Assembly: GCA_022361295.1 (NCBI GenBank)
Contig: JAKSBD010000461.1
Span: forward strand, 1 to 35,998
Source of the DNA: Bacteroidales bacterium
GTDB lineage: Bacteria > Bacteroidota > Bacteroidia > Bacteroidales > Marinilabiliaceae
Length of the DNA: 35,998 nt
Direction of reading: 5' to 3'
In this document: positions 33,021-35,998 of the stretch, piece after piece
Layout: every line of letters starts with the position of its first letter
Position numbering within the stretch: the first letter of the stretch is position 1
The notes under the pieces: model-generated
Told to the model about the DNA's origin: nothing
What the model saw: the letters and a program-made list of their open reading frames with translations, nothing else
Databases searched by the model: none
Program-made: the position numbers and the translations under genes

Positions 33021-33297
33021 AACCACTGAAGGCACAGAAATACACGGAAGAAGTTTATAGCAACCACAGAAAACACGGAATTGCACGGAAGAGGTAAGGA
33101 GTAACCACAGAAGGCACGGAAATACACTGAAGAGGTAAAAAGCAACCACCGAAGGCACAGAAATACACGGAAGACGTTTATAGCAACCACTTAAAGTACC
33201 GAAATACATGGAAGATGTATAGAGCAACCACAGAAGGCACAGAAGATTTAAAAAGTAACCACGGAAAACACAGAAAAACACAGAAAACGAATTCAGC
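33021..33297. repeat. 41-bp-period repeat array with CACnGAA heptamers
   Basis: Units start AACCAC at 33021, 33062, 33103, 33144, 33185, 33226 and 33257. The first five are exactly 41 bp; the sixth lacks about 10 bp; the seventh diverges at its end. Most units hold three CACnGAA-like heptamers at 9-10-bp intervals, for example CACTGAA, CACAGAA and CACGGAA in unit 1, then a tail such as GAAGTTTATAGC or GAGGTAAAAAGC. Open frames here on the minus strand are repeat translations and not genes. A similar degenerate sequence occurs near 27196-27318. Confidence 0.85.
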
Positions 33298-33350
33298 GGA
33301 ATTATAACAACGAATGCATTACTTGAAACCGGGAAAATAAAAATGAAAAA

Positions 33351-33384
33351 AAGCTACCAGCGGGTTGCAATTGGCTGATAGCTT
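33351..33384 (-). terminator. Probable terminator of the accessory cluster
   Basis: AAGCTACCAGC (33351-33361) pairs with GCTGATAGCTT (33374-33384) with one mismatch, and the A-run at 33346-33352 gives a minus-strand U-tract. It lies 78 bp after the stop of the 125-aa gene. Confidence 0.65.
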
Positions 33385-33461
33385 AAAGAGGGCTTAGCTT
33401 CTTACATAAATGCATTAAGCTTCTAGTAGTTACGGTTGGTTATAAAGTGCAACTCAATAAA

Positions 33462-33839
33462 TTATTTAGTTTGTATTCGTATTATTCCACAACTTCCCTT
33501 TGATCCATATAAAGCAATTCTTGAGTGCTTCATTTCCAAAGCATAATCCTTAATTTCAGTAACATTTATTGTTCTTGTATTAATAACCGATTCTATTCGA
33601 CCATTAATTAAAATTAAAGGAAGTTGTAGATGTTTGTCTTCAAAATTATTATTGATATGATTGATATATGCCAGATTCAGACATAAATCACTTAAGCTCT
33701 CAACTTTTTTTATCTCATAATCCTCCACAACTATCAAAGTGTCAGGACCGATAGTCATACGATTGATTAACTTCTTTACTTGCGCATTCGCACATAGCGA
33801 CACACATGCAAGTATAATTATTACTATAATTTTTTTCAT
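33462..33839 (-). CDS. Small secreted protein with TonB-plug-like C-terminus
   Basis: This is a 125-aa protein with signal peptide MKKIIVIIILACVSLCANAQ. The region after it is not recognised. The end LPLILINGRIESVINTRTIN, then YALEMKHSRIALYGSKGSCG and IIRIQTK, follows the pattern of the TonB-receptor plug (PLVVIDGVP, then ALYGSRGANGVILITTK). No barrel follows, so it is a free-standing mini-plug rather than a receptor. It is the last gene of the cluster, 19 bp after the preceding small ORF. Possible roles are a periplasmic partner or decoy of an outer-membrane transporter (inference). It could also be a remnant of a larger receptor, though an intact signal peptide and stop argue against simple decay. 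Confidence 0.6.
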   Translation of the reverse strand: MKKIIVIIILACVSLCANAQVKKLINRMTIGPDTLIVVEDYEIKKVESLSDLCLNLAYINHINNNFEDKHLQLPLILINGRIESVINTRTINVTEIKDYALEMKHSRIALYGSKGSCGIIRIQTK

Positions 33840-33858
33840 GATTTTTACTATTTAACAC

Positions 33859-34047
33859 TTAATAAGAACCTAAAGAATCATTTGTAGTCCCCCCATTTAC
33901 AGAGGGATCATTATTGTTAGATGTTCCGGAATTTACATATATACCCGGATGTATACGTCTGATCTCATCCTCTGTCACTTCATATCCTCCATCGGGGAGG
34001 TATGTTCCTTCCAATGTATAATTTTCTGCAAGTATTCCATATTTCAC
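33859..34047 (-). CDS. Small hypothetical ORF, start uncertain, possibly frameshifted
   Basis: From a GTG at 34047 the frame encodes 62 aa, including LEGTYLPDGGYEVTEDEIRR and a Gly/Asn/Ser-rich tail. The same frame is open back to 34131 and looks protein-like there (EIDFNELDNYDIGDEVEAYQ), but contains no ATG, GTG or TTG before 34047. An ATG at 34124 directly follows the TAA of the upstream gene but runs in another frame and stops after three codons. A single-base insertion there would give a roughly 90-aa protein with a normal start. It is therefore either a frameshifted gene, a sequence error, or a short gene starting at GTG. No family recognised. Confidence 0.4.
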   Translation of the reverse strand: MKYGILAENYTLEGTYLPDGGYEVTEDEIRRIHPGIYVNSGTSNNNDPSVNGGTTNDSLGSY

Positions 34048-34124
34048 ATTATGCTGCCTTTGGTATGCTTCAACTTCGTCACCAATGTCATAGTTATCTA
34101 ATTCATTAAAATCTATTTCACCAT

Positions 34125-34295
34125 TTATGATTTATCAATATTGGAATATTTAGGCAGAAACATGATGAGAGCAGTAATAATCACTGCTATTATAGTGGAC
34201 TTAACTAAACTCTCATCTTTATCGCTTTGGAAAATGAAAACGAAGAATATTACTGAGATTAAAGGCAGAATATAGGTGTTGATAATCTTTTTCAT
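34125..34295 (-). CDS. Small hypothetical membrane protein, 56 aa
   Basis: From the ATG at 34295 the protein starts MKKIINTYILPLISVIFFVF, has a short charged loop QSDKDESL, and a second hydrophobic helix IIAVIITALIMFLP before a polar end. Two TM helices are predicted. The frame upstream to 34316 begins with GTG and is less likely. It lies 42 bp after the 130-aa membrane gene, in the same operon-like cluster. Its role is unknown; such small membrane proteins can be immunity factors, but nothing in the sequence proves this. Confidence 0.5.
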   Translation of the reverse strand: MKKIINTYILPLISVIFFVFIFQSDKDESLVKSTIIAVIITALIMFLPKYSNIDKS

Positions 34296-34337
34296 AATAC
34301 TAAATTTTTCCGGCACAAAAACAATTGAGCAGACTTA

Positions 34338-34730
34338 TCAATGGCCTTCGTTTTTTCTGTTTGAGCAGTAAAACTGGCCTGATTGTTTTAAATACCAAAT
34401 GGATACGATACAAAGTACCATTACAAGTCCAAGTACAGTGAACATAAACCAGGTGGACATAGTCAATACATTGTATGACTGCAATATTGACAAGGCTAAC
34501 ATGGCAAAAACGCAAAGTAAGATTGTACTTAACAGAGTTCTTGTCTTTTTATTCCTGTAGTTCTTCTTAATGTCTCTTCCGCCTATTACCAGCATGAGGA
34601 TCCCTATGACAACAAGGAGCAAACCGGAAATTATATTGCCGGTTTCCATTTGTTCAAACATGAGGTTAACTATATAAAAGACTATGCCGAAGAGTGCTCC
34701 AAGTAATAATGGTTTTTTAATTTTTTTCAT
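34338..34730 (-). CDS. Hypothetical four-helix membrane protein, 130 aa
   Basis: The protein begins MKKIKKPLLLGALFGIVFYI. Four hydrophobic helices are visible: about 6-24, 34-49 (ISGLLLVVIGILMLVIGG), about 67-84 (STILLCVFAMLALSIL) and about 95-115 (FMFTVLGLVMVLCIVSIWYL). A basic loop DIKKNYRNKKTRT lies between helices 2 and 3. It starts 18 bp after the stop of the glycine-zipper lipoprotein gene, implying co-transcription. I do not recognise a family. An immunity or accessory role for the lipoprotein is speculation based on position. Confidence 0.6.
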   Translation of the reverse strand: MKKIKKPLLLGALFGIVFYIVNLMFEQMETGNIISGLLLVVIGILMLVIGGRDIKKNYRNKKTRTLLSTILLCVFAMLALSILQSYNVLTMSTWFMFTVLGLVMVLCIVSIWYLKQSGQFYCSNRKNEGH

Positions 34731-34748
34731 TGCAAGGAAGATATGAGC

Positions 34749-35795
34749 TTAGTAAAAAATCAGTTGTCTAATAGCTTCGCCAGCACTACTACCAACACCA
34801 CCGGCCACAAAGCCAATTTCTGCGCCGGGACCTGCGCCAACACCACCTGCTGCAGCATCTGTTATCATGCCACATACTGCCCCACCGACAGCACCTTGCC
34901 AATCTGCTCCTGAAAGTTTATTCCAATCGAAGCTAGCTTTTTCAGGAAAAACGAAAACTTTTAAGTTTGGATCGAAAACAGTTCCTTGAGGCCCCCTTAT
35001 AATAGCAACTTTCCCATTGTCGACAACAATAGCAAAAGTTGGTTCTCCGGGCCAAGGGTATACGCCATCGGGGAAATCAACAAACTGAGATAATCTGAGT
35101 GGCTTTCCTTTTAAGGTTGACTTTAAACTGCTAATGTCTTCTACATCGTAATATTCAAAATCCATCAGAGACATTTGCCATTTTATGGCGTTTTCCATCC
35201 AGTATTTTAATGAATAAATGCCTGTATAGATACCGCATAGAATAGGATAAGCTTCTTCCTCTTCTAGTTTAGTAATTACTTCACTTTTTAATTCAACGAG
35301 TGCTTTAATCATGTCTAACTGGTTCTGACCTTTAAATATCATCTCAATCCGACGAACGTATTCAAGTTGATTATCTGTTACATTACCAAATTGTTGAAAA
35401 TGATTTCTTCGAACATCTTTTTCAGTTAAGCCCTCTGACAAATTTTTTAATGTCGCAACAATTCCTCTGTCTCTTCCATTATAGATAAGGGTTTGTTCAC
35501 AAACATTTGCTACGAAACTTTTTAACGAAGCATCTTCCTCTTCATTTCCTGTCATAAAACCAATAGAGGCATTAACTACTTCGTCTTGCAGATTTTTTTT
35601 AGAGATGCTTTTAAGTTGTTTTTCTTTAAGGGTTTTGAGCTGCGTTAAAACATGATCTAACCCTTCATTATGTAGTTTGCCAATCTCGGCGTAATGTTTT
35701 TCATCAATTTTCTTTGACTGCGAGTTATGCTCTACTTCTTCCTGACTGCATCCGATTAAAACTAAGATTGAAAAGAATAAGATTAGCTTTTTCAT
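34749..35795 (-). CDS. Lipoprotein with glycine-zipper C-terminus
   Basis: This is a 348-aa predicted lipoprotein: signal MKKLILFFSILVLIGC with Cys16 as the lipidated residue, followed by a polar linker. Residues about 35-200 are mainly helical and charged (LHNEGLDHVLTQLKTLKEKQ). Residues about 225-290 are a short beta-like region (FAIVVDNGKVAIIRGPQG). The last 53 residues (296-348) are a Gly/Ala-rich hydrophobic segment with glycine-zipper spacing, AVGGAVCGMITDAAAGGVGA, then FVAGGVGSSAGEAIRQL. Such tails resemble class II bacteriocin or membrane-inserting segments. I have a vague impression that similar lipoproteins occur in other Bacteroidota, but the function is unknown to me. It is the first gene of the minus-strand cluster. 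Confidence 0.65.
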   Translation of the reverse strand: MKKLILFFSILVLIGCSQEEVEHNSQSKKIDEKHYAEIGKLHNEGLDHVLTQLKTLKEKQLKSISKKNLQDEVVNASIGFMTGNEEEDASLKSFVANVCEQTLIYNGRDRGIVATLKNLSEGLTEKDVRRNHFQQFGNVTDNQLEYVRRIEMIFKGQNQLDMIKALVELKSEVITKLEEEEAYPILCGIYTGIYSLKYWMENAIKWQMSLMDFEYYDVEDISSLKSTLKGKPLRLSQFVDFPDGVYPWPGEPTFAIVVDNGKVAIIRGPQGTVFDPNLKVFVFPEKASFDWNKLSGADWQGAVGGAVCGMITDAAAGGVGAGPGAEIGFVAGGVGSSAGEAIRQLIFY

Positions 35796-35998
35796 ATTAA
35801 CAGATTTAAAGTTTAGTATTCTCTCTTATAAACCTATGCATTAAACCAATACGAATAAATACTTTAGTACAACTTTCGTCACGAGCGGTCGATATTTCGT
35901 GTTAAGCGGTACTTATGGGGGTTAGATGAAGGAGTGACGCCTTTCATTTCTATCCATTAACGTTAAAATAACCTCGGTATAAAAGCTGTGAGATTTAA
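35796..35998. other. Window end, non-coding
   Basis: About 200 bp with no gene and no clear promoter element. No TAnnTTTG motif was found on the minus strand for the lipoprotein gene downstream. Confidence 0.4.

Noticed and set aside
32835-33281. A 148-aa minus-strand open frame (and an overlapping 67-aa one) rich in Cys, Leu and Val
   Set aside because: Most of it is the translation of the 41-bp repeats at 33021-33297, with repeating CISVPSVV-type segments, and the rest overlaps the 3' end of birA; not a gene.
33021-33297. CRISPR array
   Set aside because: The whole 41-bp unit repeats, there are no variable spacers between conserved repeats, and no cas genes occur.
1-35998. tRNA or rRNA genes, transposases, integrases or prophage genes
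   Set aside because: I saw no cloverleaf-type sequence, rRNA segment or recombinase motif; the only non-coding RNA element supported is the cobalamin riboswitch.

Overview
The window looks like a chromosomal segment from a member of the phylum Bacteroidota, most likely Bacteroidales/Marinilabiliales. This rests on several sequence signs: promoters of the TAnnTTTG type, no strong Shine-Dalgarno sequences, a long ribosomal protein S16 with an Ala/Glu tail, long-form IspG, a GldA-type ABC ATPase, a short protein with a type IX secretion-like C-terminus, and the rsfS-ftsH-LUD-cdsA-psd block. Species-level assignment is not possible from sequence reading alone.

Positions 1-20.4 kb are almost entirely housekeeping. 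In order: rplU-rpmA (minus); a bifunctional-nuclease/UVR protein and a NupC-type nucleoside transporter (plus); a MORN-type lipoprotein, thioredoxin and a 1464-aa DNA polymerase III alpha carrying its own N-terminal proofreading exonuclease (minus); rpsP (plus), followed by a strong terminator and an array of 41/42-bp hairpin repeats; a PAP2-like membrane protein, rpoN, asnS, a secreted protein and ispG (minus); a GldA-like ATPase (plus); pdxH (minus); a 58-aa membrane protein, a PduO-type cobalamin adenosyltransferase and rimM (plus).

Positions 20.4-28.9 kb hold a Sua5/TsaC-family gene plus thioesterase pair (minus), then a clear cobalamin riboswitch. The riboswitch leads a siderophore-type TonB-dependent receptor and a PepSY-type membrane protein (plus). 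This unit looks like a B12-controlled uptake and reduction module, and the adenosyltransferase gene lies 2 kb upstream. Next come an isolated cytochrome oxidase subunit III/IV pair (minus), a 600-bp non-coding stretch with a large palindromic element, and the end of the operon rsfS-ftsH-LUD-cdsA-psd (minus, 32.0 to 27.4 kb). birA diverges from rsfS.

Positions 33.0-35.8 kb are accessory in character. A 41-bp-period repeat array follows birA. Next, all on the minus strand, is a compact set of small unrecognised genes: a lipoprotein ending in a glycine-zipper segment, two small membrane proteins, a small ORF without a proper start, and a 125-aa secreted protein resembling the tail of a TonB plug domain. 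This cluster is the best candidate here for an undescribed system, possibly an antagonism/immunity or envelope module, but its function is not established by the sequence.
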